Shown here: piece after piece, positions 1-9,432 of the stretch | How positions within the stretch are numbered: the first letter of the stretch is position 1 | Layout: every line of letters begins with the position of its first letter | Assembly (NCBI GenBank): GCA_947685225.1 | Contig: CANTUV010000004.1 | Span: 15,655,001 to 15,719,000, forward strand | Length of the DNA: 64,000 bases | Reading direction: 5' to 3' | DNA from: Garcia nutans | Lineage: Eukaryota; Streptophyta; Magnoliopsida; Malpighiales; Euphorbiaceae | The notes under the pieces: model-generated | What the model was told of the DNA's origin: nothing | Database searches by the model: none | The model's input: only the letters and a program-made list of their open reading frames with translations | Translations under genes and position numbers: made by a program

Positions 1-19
1 TGAATGTAGGGGTGTTACA
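1..19 (+). repeat. Last 19 nt of the 5' LTR of copy 1
   Basis: Ends in ggtgttaca, identical to the last bases of the 3' LTR at 7402-7420, and is followed 7 nt later by the primer binding site. Confidence 0.85.
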
Positions 20-26
20 ATTGTTT

Positions 27-39
27 TGGTATCAGAGCC
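27..39 (+). other. Primer binding site, initiator tRNA-Met type (copy 1)
   Basis: tggtatcagagcc is the complement of the 3' end of plant initiator tRNA-Met and is the usual minus-strand primer site of these elements. It lies just inside the LTR end. Confidence 0.9.
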
Positions 40-187
40 TAGGTTTGAGATTCTCAACCTAGGTAAAATGTAAGAAAAAGACTGTTTTGATTTTAAAAAG
101 TGGTTTTTGATAACATATATATTTGGGATTGGCAATCTCTGATCTTTAATAAGAAGTATTCTACTGTGTTTCAAGTGTTAGGTTGTG

Positions 188-3100
188 ATGGATTCTCACT
201 CACGTCAGTCGACTGAGGGTAGTGCCGAGAGTATTGCTCCTGCTGAGGGAGCTAGAGTTGATAGTGTTGAGGAGGCACCTGCTTCGGTGTCGGGAAGACC
301 AGCTGGAGAGGAGGTTTCGCCAGCCTGGTTTAGACATATGATGGAAGTTATGAGGCAAGCACCAGTGCAACCAGTGCCACCACCCCCTCAGCCTATGGTA
401 CCAGTGAGGCACTATGATAAACTAAGGAAGTATGGAGCGGAGGATTTCCTTGGTACTACTGATCCAGCTGTAGCAGAACAGTGGCTTGACAAAGTACAGA
501 GGATCTTTATTCAGTTGCAAGCCACCTCGGAGGAAAAGTTTGATTATGCAAGATCTTTTCTACAGAAGGATGTATATGATTGGTGGAGGACAGTGCCCCA
601 TTCTATGGATGATCCACCAACCTTGTCATATGCGGATTTTCTGAGAGAGTTTGAGTTGAAGTATACTCCTAGGGAGTACAAAGACATGAAGAAGATGGAG
701 TTCTTAAGCTTGAAGCAAGATAGCAAGACTGTAACTGAATATGAGGTTGAGTTTATTAGATTGAGCCATTATGCTGGTGGCATTATAGCTGATGAGATAG
801 ATAGATGCCGGAGGTTTCAGGAAGGATTGAGGCCCTCTATCATGTGCTTAGTGGCTGGATCTAGATATCACAATTTCTTCCAGCTAGTGGCAGCAGCTCG
901 AAGTGTAGAGCGAGCTCAAGTTATTGCAGCTGCTTCAGAGGAAGAGGTCAGAGTGAGAAGGCCCCAGTTTGAGGCAGGGTCTTCTTCTGTTAAGAGAGGT
1001 AAAGGAAGCTTTGTTCCTAGAGTTAGTAGGAGTCAGAGGTCAGCTGGTAGGTCAGTGCAGTTACAGAGGCAGAGATTTAGACCTGCAGCTTCAATGGCAA
1101 GTGCTCCGACCCCTATGATTCAGAGATCCTCCTTACCCGTCTGTATCCATTGTGGTAGGCCACATGGTGGTCCTTGCTGGAAGACTAGTGTAGCAGGGGT
1201 TTGTTTCAGATGTGGATCACCTAATCACTTTGTGAGAGATTGTCCTGAGAGGCAAGAACAGATGTCAGTTGATACTGCAGCTTCTCGATCTAGTGTGAGG
1301 GGAGGTCGAGCTGGCAGAGGTAACAGCAGGGGAGGCAGATCTGGGCTCAGTGCTAGAGGAGGTGCTACATCCAGGGAGAGTAGACCAGAGGAGGTTGGAT
1401 CTTCCCAGAGGATGTATGTTATGCAGAGGCAGCCAGATGCATCGGCAGTCATAGCTGGTACTTTTTCTTTATTTGATACTTCAGTACTTGCTTTGATTGA
1501 TCCGGGTTCCATACATTCTTATATTAGTGCATCTGTTTTGCCTGTATCTGATATGCATGCTGAGTCCCTAGGATTTGATGTGTTGGTGACAAATCCGTTA
1601 GGGCATAGTGTGATTGTGAGTAAGGTGCACCGAGATAGTGCAGTGAGGGTGCAAGGTGAGGAGTTCCTTGGAGATTTGATTGAGATGCCATTTAAGGAAT
1701 ATGATGTGATTCTAGGTATGGACTGGCTATCTAGACATGGAGCTGTGGTAGACTGTAAAAGGAAAATTGTTTCTTTGAGAACTGTTGATGGTAGAGAGGT
1801 GATAGTATCTAGTGAGCAGGAACAGCTAGCCTCCTTATTTGTTTCAGCTGTTGCAGCCAGGAGGTTGATTAGAAAGGGGTGTGAAGCTTATCTTGCTCAT
1901 GTGATAGATACTAGAGTGAAGGGTTCTCCCATTGATAGTATTGCCACAGTTGCAGAGTTCCCAGATGTATTTCCAGAGGAGTTGCCAGGGTTACCTCCTG
2001 AGAGAGAGGTGGAGTTCAGTATTGAATTGTTGCCTGGTACCACTCCTATCTCTATTACTCCTTATAGAATGGCACCAGCAGAATTGAGGGAATTGAAAGT
2101 GCAATTACAGGAGTTGTTGGATAGAGGATTTATTCGCCCCAGTGTTTCTCCTTGGGGAGCTCCTGTACTATTTGTGAAGAAGAAAGATGGTACTATGAGG
2201 TTGTGTATCGATTATAGGCAATTGAACAAGGTGACTATTAAAAATAAATATCCTTTGCCTAGAATCGATGATCTCTTTGATCAATTGAAGGGTGCAGCTG
2301 TGTTTTCTAAAATTGATTTGAGATCTGGGTACCATCAGCTGAGAGTCAAGGCCGAAGATGTTCCAAAGACTGCCTTTCGGACCAGGTATGGGCATTATGA
2401 ATTTCTAGTTATGCCTTTTGGTCTAACGAATGCACCTGCAGCTTTTATGGATTTGATGAATAGGGTGTTCAGGCCCTATCTGGATCAGTTTGTAGTGGTC
2501 TTCATCGATGACATTCTGGTATATTCGCGGAATGAAGAGGAACATGATATGCATCTGCGGATTGTGTTACAGATTTTGAGAGAGAAGCAGTTGTTTGCCA
2601 AATTGTCGAAATGTGAGTTCTGGTTGGATCAAGTCGTTTTTCTCGGACATATTGTTTCAGCGGAAGGCATTAGAGTTGATCCGAGCAAAGTTGAAGCTAT
2701 ATTGAATTGGAGTCCACCAAAGTCGGTGACAGAGGTTAGAAGTTTTCTGGGTTTGGCAGGCTATTACCGGCGGTTTGTGAAAGGGTTTTCTTTGATAGAT
2801 ACTCCACTCACCAGATTGCTTCGTAAGGGAGTGAGATTTGTGTGGACGGATCAGTGTCAGGCTAGCTTTGAGCAGTTGAGAGATATGTTGACTCAAGCGC
2901 CTGTTCTTACTTTACCTGTTGAAGGCAAACCATATGTGATTTTCAGTGATGCTTCACATAGTGGTTTGGGGTGTGTGCTGATGCAGGAAGGTAAAGTTAT
3001 AGCTTATGCATCTCGACAGTTGAAACCACATGAGTTTAATTATCCGACCCATGATTTAGAGTTAGCAGCAATTGTGTTCGCATTGAAGATTTGGCGACAC

Positions 3101-3211
3101 TATTTGTTTGGGGAGAAATGTTTTATCTACACTGATCACAAAAGTTTGAAATATTTGGGTGTTCAAAAAAGAGCTCAATCTTCGGCAGAGGAGATGGTTA
3201 GAATTGATTAA
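188..3211 (+). CDS. gag-pol: Gag-protease-RT-RNase H polyprotein, first part of a frameshifted gag-pol (copy 1)
   Basis: I start at ATG 188, because the preceding GTG is unlikely and copies 2-5 share this ATG context. In order along 1007 residues: proline-rich N-terminus; retrotransposon Gag domain (about 75-230); a CX2CX3HX3C cluster (about 320) and a canonical CX2CX4HX4C zinc knuckle (about 340-353); arginine/glycine-rich linker; aspartic protease with DPGS active site (D about 438); reverse transcriptase with FIDD in the catalytic loop (about 772-775); RNase H with SDAS and TDHKS acidic residues (about 921 and 983). Gag packages RNA, protease matures the particle, and RT/RNase H copy the RNA. 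There is no nonsense codon. The frame is lost at the A run 3165-3170, which has six A where copy 4 has five, and the frame then reads to a stop at 3211. The lesion may be real or a homopolymer sequencing error. Confidence 0.9.
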   Translation: MDSHSRQSTEGSAESIAPAEGARVDSVEEAPASVSGRPAGEEVSPAWFRHMMEVMRQAPVQPVPPPPQPMVPVRHYDKLRKYGAEDFLGTTDPAVAEQWLDKVQRIFIQLQATSEEKFDYARSFLQKDVYDWWRTVPHSMDDPPTLSYADFLREFELKYTPREYKDMKKMEFLSLKQDSKTVTEYEVEFIRLSHYAGGIIADEIDRCRRFQEGLRPSIMCLVAGSRYHNFFQLVAAARSVERAQVIAAASEEEVRVRRPQFEAGSSSVKRGKGSFVPRVSRSQRSAGRSVQLQRQRFRPAASMASAPTPMIQRSSLPVCIHCGRPHGGPCWKTSVAGVCFRCGSPNHFVRDCPERQEQMSVDTAASRSSVRGGRAGRGNSRGGRSGLSARGGATSRESRPEEVGSSQRMYVMQRQPDASAVIAGTFSLFDTSVLALIDPGSIHSYISASVLPVSDMHAESLGFDVLVTNPLGHSVIVSKVHRDSAVRVQGEEFLGDLIEMPFKEYDVILGMDWLSRHGAVVDCKRKIVSLRTVDGREVIVSSEQEQLASLFVSAVAARRLIRKGCEAYLAHVIDTRVKGSPIDSIATVAEFPDVFPEELPGLPPEREVEFSIELLPGTTPISITPYRMAPAELRELKVQLQELLDRGFIRPSVSPWGAPVLFVKKKDGTMRLCIDYRQLNKVTIKNKYPLPRIDDLFDQLKGAAVFSKIDLRSGYHQLRVKAEDVPKTAFRTRYGHYEFLVMPFGLTNAPAAFMDLMNRVFRPYLDQFVVVFIDDILVYSRNEEEHDMHLRIVLQILREKQLFAKLSKCEFWLDQVVFLGHIVSAEGIRVDPSKVEAILNWSPPKSVTEVRSFLGLAGYYRRFVKGFSLIDTPLTRLLRKGVRFVWTDQCQASFEQLRDMLTQAPVLTLPVEGKPYVIFSDASHSGLGCVLMQEGKVIAYASRQLKPHEFNYPTHDLELAAIVFALKIWRHYLFGEKCFIYTDHKSLKYLGVQKRAQSSAEEMVRID

Positions 3212-4829
3212 GGACTATGACTATTTGATTGATTATCATCCAGGTAAAGCAAATGTTGTTGCTGATGCCTTGAGTCGGAAGTCTTTAGCTGGTTTAACTG
3301 TTTACTCGCTCTCGTTGCTTGTTGAGTTGAGAGCTTTGCATGCCAGTTTTGTACCTTGTGATGATGGTGCATTGTTGGCACAGTTGCTTTTGAAACCAGT
3401 TTTGTTAGATCAGATCAAAGAGGCTCAGTTGATTGATATGAAGATTCGGAAGATTATTTCAGATTGCAAGAATGGGAAGACTAGAGATTTTGTTGTGAAA
3501 GGTGATGGGAGTCTCTGGTTTAAGAATCGATTGTGTGTACCCGATGATGCTGATTTGAAAAGAGTCATTTTAGAAGAAGCACATCAGTCAGTGTTTGCTA
3601 TGCATCCGGGTAATACAAAGATGTATCATGATTTGAGACAGCATTACTGGTGGATTGGTTTGAAGAGAGATATTGCAGATTTTGTGTCGAAATGTCTCAC
3701 CTGTCAGAAGGTTAAAGCAGAGCATCAAGTTCCAACTGGATTGCTTCAACCATTATCAGTACCAGAATGGAAGTGGGATAGAGTGACGATGGATTTTGTG
3801 TCTGGTTTGCCATTGACACAAAAGAAGCATGATGCTATATGGGTGATTGTGGATAGATTGACTAAGACAGCTCATTTCCTTCCGGTTCGGATGGATTACT
3901 CTTTGGAGAGATTAGCTGAGCTGTATATCCATGAGATTGTGAAGTTGCATGGTGTTCCAACTTCTTTAGTGTCTGATCGAGATCCCAGGTTTACTTCAAG
4001 ATTTTGGAAGAGTTTGCATAGTAATTTGGGTTCTCGATTACACTTCAGTACTGCTTTTCATCCACAGACAGATGGGCAGTCTGAGAGAGTGATACAGATT
4101 ATTGAGGACATGTTGAGAAGCTGTGTCATTGATTTCTCTGGAGGTTGGGATAGATTCTTACCACTTGTGGAGTTTGCTTACAACAACAGTCACCAATCCA
4201 GCATTGGTATGGCACCGTTAGAAGCATTGTATGGCAGACGGTGTAGGACACCTCTTTGTTGGAATGAGCTTGGAGATAATAAGTTGATTGGTCCTGATTT
4301 GATTCAAGAAACAGAAGAAAAAGTAAAGTTGATTCGAGGTAGGTTAAAAGCAGCTTCAGACCGACAAAAGTCTTATGCAGATCTGAAAAGGAGAGACATA
4401 GAGTTTGATGTTGGAGATAAGGTATTTCTGAAAGTGTCTCCTTGGAAGAAGATTTTAAGGTTCGGTCGGAAAGGGAAATTGAGTCCTCGTTTCATTGGAC
4501 CGTATGAAGTTTTGGAAAGAGTTGGGCCAGTTGCGTATCGACTTGCTTTGCCACCTGAGTTGGATCGTATTCATAATGTGTTTCATGTTTCTATGTTGAG
4601 GAGGTACAGATCGGATCCATCTCATGTGTTGCCAATTGAATCTATCAAAGTGAGTCCAGATTTGACATTTGAAGAGGAACCAGTTGCTATTTTGGCACGT
4701 GATGTGAAAGAATTGAGAAACAAGAGAGTGCCATTGGTGAAGGTTCTATGGAAAAATCATGGAAAGGAAGAAGCAACTTGGGAAAGTGAGCAAACAATGC
4801 GAGAGCAATATCCTCAGTTGTTTCAGTAA
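3159..4829 (+). CDS. gag-pol: Integrase plus chromodomain, second part of frameshifted gag-pol (copy 1)
   Basis: This continues gag-pol in the next frame; the first codons overlap the upstream ORF and are not a natural start. Residues 1-60 finish RNase H. The integrase then shows a zinc-binding HHCC (H about 142, CLTC at 179-182) and the catalytic core with D212, D273 and E309; the 35 residues between the last two match the DD35E pattern. A GPYEVLERVG-type C-terminal domain follows, then a terminal chromodomain (VLWKNHGKEEATWESE at about 529-545), which in chromoviruses is thought to steer integration to heterochromatin. The stop at 4827-4829 is followed by a cgaggacg motif and the PPT, as in the other copies. 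All catalytic residues are present, so apart from the one-base shift this copy looks intact. Confidence 0.9.
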   Translation: MFKKELNLRQRRWLELIKDYDYLIDYHPGKANVVADALSRKSLAGLTVYSLSLLVELRALHASFVPCDDGALLAQLLLKPVLLDQIKEAQLIDMKIRKIISDCKNGKTRDFVVKGDGSLWFKNRLCVPDDADLKRVILEEAHQSVFAMHPGNTKMYHDLRQHYWWIGLKRDIADFVSKCLTCQKVKAEHQVPTGLLQPLSVPEWKWDRVTMDFVSGLPLTQKKHDAIWVIVDRLTKTAHFLPVRMDYSLERLAELYIHEIVKLHGVPTSLVSDRDPRFTSRFWKSLHSNLGSRLHFSTAFHPQTDGQSERVIQIIEDMLRSCVIDFSGGWDRFLPLVEFAYNNSHQSSIGMAPLEALYGRRCRTPLCWNELGDNKLIGPDLIQETEEKVKLIRGRLKAASDRQKSYADLKRRDIEFDVGDKVFLKVSPWKKILRFGRKGKLSPRFIGPYEVLERVGPVAYRLALPPELDRIHNVFHVSMLRRYRSDPSHVLPIESIKVSPDLTFEEEPVAILARDVKELRNKRVPLVKVLWKNHGKEEATWESEQTMREQYPQLFQ

Positions 4830-4853
4830 TTTCGAGGACGAAATTTTCTTTTT

Positions 4854-4866
4854 AGAGGGGGAGAAT
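4854..4866 (+). other. Polypurine tract of copy 1
   Basis: agagggggagaa immediately precedes the TG of the 3' LTR and serves as plus-strand primer. Close relatives of this tract precede the 3' LTRs at 22442, 25405 and 35333. Confidence 0.85.
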
Positions 4867-5759
4867 TGTAATATCCTCATATATGGTCTAGAAGTTTTGA
4901 TTATGTTGTTGATGTTGTTGTTATTGTTGTTGTAGTGATATATTGGATTGAATATATGTGTTAAATTGCAAGAGAAAAGATATTGGAAAGTGAATGCTTG
5001 TGTATATGTGTTTTGGGAAAAAGAATTAGGGTTTAGAGAGAATGATATATGTTGTGTATATGATGATATATATAACATATAAATTGGTCAAATGAAGAGT
5101 CAATGGAAGAGATATTTATTTGTGTTGAGTGTGAAATTACATATAAGGGCTTATATGAAACAAAAAGTTAGTTATATGATTGAGGGTATTTTGGTAATTG
5201 CTTGGATAAGATCACTTGGTGGAGATTAAAAGCAAAATTTGACTTTGCTTCTTGATATTTTTTTTCTTATTCTTTTCCATTGTGGCTGGCTCCTCCTTAA
5301 ACAAAAGGAAGCAAGAGGCAAAGAGAAGATCTTGTTGAGTGAAGCTCAAATTGAAGAAAGATTAAGTGATCAAGTTGGTTATTCAAGAAGTTTTGTAACT
5401 TTGGTAAGTTCTCTTGTGATTTTTGTGCTTATTTGAAATGATATTTGAGTTTGATAGATTTTTAAGAGTGTGTTGGTTGATTTGGAGATGTGAGAAGTGT
5501 TTGAGTGATTGGATGATGGATGTTGAGTATGGATTGAAGAAAAGAGTAAGTGGTTGGAAGAGATGATGTTGTATATGTGGTAAGGGTTTTGAGATGATTT
5601 TGTGTTTGGTGTTTGATGTGTGTTTTGGTTTGTTTTGGGTGTGTTGCAAGTTTGATATGAGTTTTGAGTATGTTTTGTTAAGATTATTTGAAGAGGATGT
5701 TAATGTATAGAAGTGTGTTGTTGAGTGTATGGTTGTTTTTTATCGGAGTCTTGATTTGT

Positions 5760-5990
5760 GGCCGGACACGCCCATGAGCACGTCCAGGGTTTTTAGGCGT
5801 GTCAATTGTGTTGGAGGCAGTAGGTTTGACACGACCAGTAGCACGCCCGTGTTATTGAGCGTGTCATAGCTACTGTAAGATTTGAGAATTTACACGCCCA
5901 GGAACACGCCCATGTTGTTGAGCATGTAAATGTTTCTGTGTTGTGGAGTTAGGGCACGGCCATGAACACGCCCGTGTGGGTGAACGTGTC
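5760..5990 (+). repeat. Palindromic GACACG/CGTGTC minisatellite in LTR-D
   Basis: Irregular repeats of about 60 nt built from acacgcccatg...gcgtgtca half-sites. Equivalent arrays sit in the other chromovirus LTRs and in the Athila-type LTR. Confidence 0.7.
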
Positions 5991-6442
5991 AGGGTTGAGG
6001 TTTGCCCTAATTAATTCCTAATGGGATTATCACTTGTGTATCCTTAAACAAGTATATGCTATTACTTTTGATTTAAGTCTTGAAGATAGTGATTGATCAT
6101 TGATCTAAGAGGTTAAAGAATCTTGGACAACGAAATGTTAGGAGTTGTATGAATTGTTAGTAAAATAAGTACAAATCTTGTATTATTGCATTGTTGCATA
6201 TGATGATAATGGCAATGTATATGATACTATGTGAACAATGTGATATTTCATGTATTGTGACTCATGTGATGAGTAATGTGTTTGGTTATGTTTATATCAA
6301 TAATGCTATATGTATAATGTGATGGAATAAAATGCCATTGTGATTGGCTATGGTAACTTATATGTGATATGAGGCCATTGTTATTGGCTATGATGAGAAT
6401 TGAGAATGGAAATGATAATTAAATAATAAATGATTTGTGTGG

Positions 6443-6730
6443 CTAATGTGTTATTCCATTTTCAGAGTTTGTTGTTGGTGGCATGCCTAATAAGTGTAAC
6501 AATCTCTTGAAGTTAGGTTGGATTGAATCCTTGAAGCCTAATTGAGATGTTACCACCCTTGAAACTAGGTTGGGTTGGTTCTTGAAGCCAAGTTGGGTTG
6601 ATGCTTAGCATGCTTTGCTCCCCTTGAAGCTTGGTTGAACCTAATCCTTGAAGCCTAGTTGGGTTTATGATATTGATAAATGTGATGATAAAACCAAAAC
6701 ATTAACTCTGAAAATTGAATGGCATATTAG
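6443..6730 (+). repeat. LTR module bounded by inverted repeats (LTR-D)
   Basis: The left arm near 6443-6470 (core ttcagagtt) and the right arm at 6701-6730 (core aactctgaa) are imperfect inverted repeats of about 30 nt. Between them are repeated 'ccttgaagc..gttggg' stretches. The same arrangement occurs in LTR families A, C and D. Confidence 0.65.
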
Positions 6731-6958
6731 TGTGTTTTGGGCCCATGCTTGTCTTTGTTTAGTGTTGATTATGAATGATTAAATGAATACTAATGAGGTA
6801 TATAATAAGATATTGAAATATGATATGTCTATTTATGTTGAGTTATGAAATGTAAAGGTATGTTGTTAGCTTTGCATATATGATGTTACATGTATAATAT
6901 GGATTGAGAATTGGCATTGCATTGCATTAAAGCATAACATCAGCATGAATTATCTTAC

Positions 6959-6999
6959 TAAGCCATTGGCTTAGCGCGATAGTGTTTGATCGCGCAGGT
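6959..6999 (+). promoter_or_regulatory. Double stem-loop ending at a splice-donor-like CAG|GTAA (LTR-D of copy 1)
   Basis: Stem 1 is taagcc-att-ggctta (6959-6973). Stem 2 is gcgcgat (6974-6980) with atcgcgc (6989-6995). The second stem runs straight into CAG|GTAATAG (GT at 6998). The pairing is kept in other LTR families by compensatory or G-U changes. A role at the RNA level is inference. Confidence 0.6.
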
Positions 7000-7420
7000 A
7001 ATAGGGTTGAACCCGAGAGCTCTTCGAGACCGAGTGAGAGTAGACAGTGAAGAGTTGATTTTGGGAACTTAAAGATCAGAGGAGACTTGCCAATCATGTA
7101 TAACTCTTTTATATTTTGTAAAGTAATGATTTTAATGTACATATGTGTATATTTGTAAATATGAAATTAAATGTTTTCATATATGCAAATATTTGATAAT
7201 TCCGCTGCGTAACAACTAAATGTATCTATATATATATCTATTTAGTTTTGTATTACAAGTTAACTACTTATCTTTCTATAATGTATACAATTGAAAAATT
7301 ATGGTATCATTTAAAATGTTTTGAATGTTAAAAAAAAATTCGTAGCATCTCTATGTTTAGTGCATGTATACCACATTGTGGTGTTTGTAGTGTACATGTA
7401 TTGAATGTAGGGGTGTTACA

Positions 7421-9432
7421 AATTCTCTCCCCGCAGCCCGCAGCCAGCTGCGGCAGCTTTTTCGCCAGCGTCATTTTTCCGCAAGAGTTTTTTTTCTCCA
7501 GCGCAATTTTTCTGCAGCAGTTTTTTTTTCGCCAGCAAAATTTTGTCGACGCAAATTTTTCCGAAACCAAATACAATTAGGTTTCAGTTTCCTTTTCTTA
7601 ATTAATGTTAGATTCCGTGAATAACTTAAATTAATCATAAAAATCTTCTATCAATAAGGACTAAAACAACACAGAAAGGGGAAGGTGAAATTTGGGATCG
7701 AAATTTGGAAAAATAAATTAGAGATTTAGGAGAAACCTTTGGCAGTGAAATCGATCGGACTTTTGAGAGAGCAAACAAGCAATTCAATCCATCAAAGGTA
7801 GCAAAGCCTGTCTTTGTACTTGTTCATCCAAGAAGCAATTTTTGGTGGAACCAACGAATGAAGGTTTGAATCTCTAATTTCTTTCTTTTCTCACAGTAGC
7901 TTTAATAAATCGTTTATTCTATTTCCAAAAACCATAAAAATCATTCTTCTGTTTCTTCTAAACCTTAAATCCCAAAAACATTTCTTCTAAACCTAAGAAC
8001 CCTAATTAGTTTCTGCTGTCTCCAAACACCCTAATTCATTTCTTTTGTTTTCAAAAACCATAAAAACCTTAAATCGTTTCTTTTGTCTCCAAAAGCTTCA
8101 AAAACCCTAGATCATTTTATTAATTCCCAAAACCCTAATCTTTATCCCAAAAAGTCAGTAGCCTTATTTTTTAAGCATCAAAAACTTTAACCCTAATTAA
8201 TCCTTCTTTCCAAAATCACACAGTAAGCATTATTCTTTTAAAAATAATACTAGTTTCTTCCAATTTCAAAACCTTATTTTTTTAAATCTTAAACCCTAAA
8301 ATCTTAATTTTCAACACCGGACCCCGCAAAGGGTGCTCCCCCTTGACCCCCGCCCGCTAACCAGCTAGCGGGACCGCCGTATGGGTTCGGGTCATTATTT
8401 ATTTATGCATTATAAAGCTTTATGTTTTACTTCCATTATTATGATTATTCAAAATACAAACAGTAAACCCAAAACCAATTAATATAAAACTTAAACTTTT
8501 CTAATTTCATGATTTTACCCTTCAAACCCTAATTTTGTTAATCAAAGAACCTCATCAATCTCTTAAATTATCAAGCTTTAATCCATTTCAACTCCCTTAA
8601 ATCTTACAGTAGCCTAAACCAATAAATTTCAAAACCCTAAATATTAATTGAAGAATCTTAAATAGAAAAAGTAGCCCTAATTTGTGTCTTTAATTGCTTT
8701 ATTTAATTTTATATTTGATTAGGTAATCTATTATATGCTTTAATTTATTTATTTTTCTTTGTTGTCTTATTTAATTTCAATGATTAGTTTATTTAAATAA
8801 CCATGGATGAATGTTTATTTTATATCTTTGATGAATGATTTATTTATGATGAATAGTTATTTACTTTATCGATTTATTTTGATATCCAAATGTTGTAAGA
8901 GGTATGTTTCCACTTGGTGGGTACCTCATTAGTTAAATATCATGTAATTTAAATTGCTTTTCTATTTTAGAACCAATGTAAAGGACATGCTTCTACCTTT
9001 CGGTGGGTGTCCTTTTTAGGCATGGATTATGTAAGGGCATGTTTCCATCTTAGGATGGGTGTCCATTTATTTGTTTTTCTTGGACATTGTTATGATTTTC
9101 AATATATTGATGCTTTATTTTAATTATTGTGTGTAATATGGATAATATTGTTATATTTAAGAATTTTATAATATTAAGACTTGTAAAGGAGGCCGGTTCA
9201 AATGAACTGGGCGTTGTGGGGGTGCTGGGCCATTTCTCACCTTCCCCACACATACCTAACTTTTCAAACCCATTAGGGGGTTGGGGATTCCTTAGGAATC
9301 GAGTCATCTACCCCTTTCTTTTTCCCGGCCCGTCCGGGTGGTGACTCCATTTTCTCCGGACCTATGTTCGTGTTCTCTAAGGCCCCAAGCCTAAACAGTG
9401 CCGAAGTCGCAAGAACCATTCCACCGAGAGTG
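7421..9432 (+). repeat. LTR-T (Tat/Ogre-type) fragment, 3' part
   Basis: Homologous to the complete solo LTR-T at 15686-17839. It starts inside that LTR at aattc, where copy 1 interrupts it, and runs to ...ccaccgagagtg, about 25 nt short of the expected gctcaca end. It carries the conserved U5-like block with 'gccgaagtcgcaagaacc' and the paired 'ggtgggtacc' and 'ggtgggtgtcc' stretches. No coding sequence is supported. Confidence 0.8.

Larger units (their letters stand above)
1..7420 (+). mobile_element. Chromovirus copy 1 (Ty3/gypsy, Tekay/Del-like), 5' LTR cut by window edge
   Basis: The element shows the end of a 5' LTR, a tRNA-Met primer binding site, gag-pol, a polypurine tract and a complete 3' LTR. 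The first 19 nt of the window are identical to the last 19 nt of the 3' LTR, which identifies them as the LTR end. The integrase ends in a chromodomain, and with the very long LTR this suggests the Tekay/Del lineage; the lineage call is inference, since no tree could be built. After the 3' LTR the sequence continues in the middle of a Tat-type LTR at aattc, so this copy appears to have inserted into that LTR. The predicted 5-bp target duplication (aattc) on the left would lie outside the window. Confidence 0.9.
4867..7420 (+). repeat. 3' LTR of copy 1 (LTR family D), 2554 bp
   Basis: Begins tgtaatatcc, ends gggtgttaca. The length matches the 2555-bp 5' LTR of copy 4 (37021-39575), to which it is clearly homologous. 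It contains a GTT microsatellite near 4900-4935, a palindromic GACACG-type repeat (about 5760-5990), a module bounded by inverted repeats (6443-6730), and a double stem-loop ending in CAG|GTAATAG (6959-6999). Short ORFs inside it are not credible genes. Confidence 0.9.

Noticed and set aside
1499..1520. DPGS instead of the more usual DSGA at the protease active site
   Set aside because: All five chromovirus copies have DPGS and the catalytic Asp is present, so it is a lineage feature, not a lesion.
3159..3211. Overlap of the two pol frames in copy 1 as programmed frameshifting
   Set aside because: The overlap lies inside RNase H, and the other copies read through in a single frame with one A fewer, so a 1-nt insertion is the simpler explanation.
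9129..9344. ORF near an LTR-T end, also seen at 56951-57226 and 61863-62099
   Set aside because: The DNA is the conserved U5-like block of LTR-T; conservation is that of the LTR, with no codon pattern or start context.
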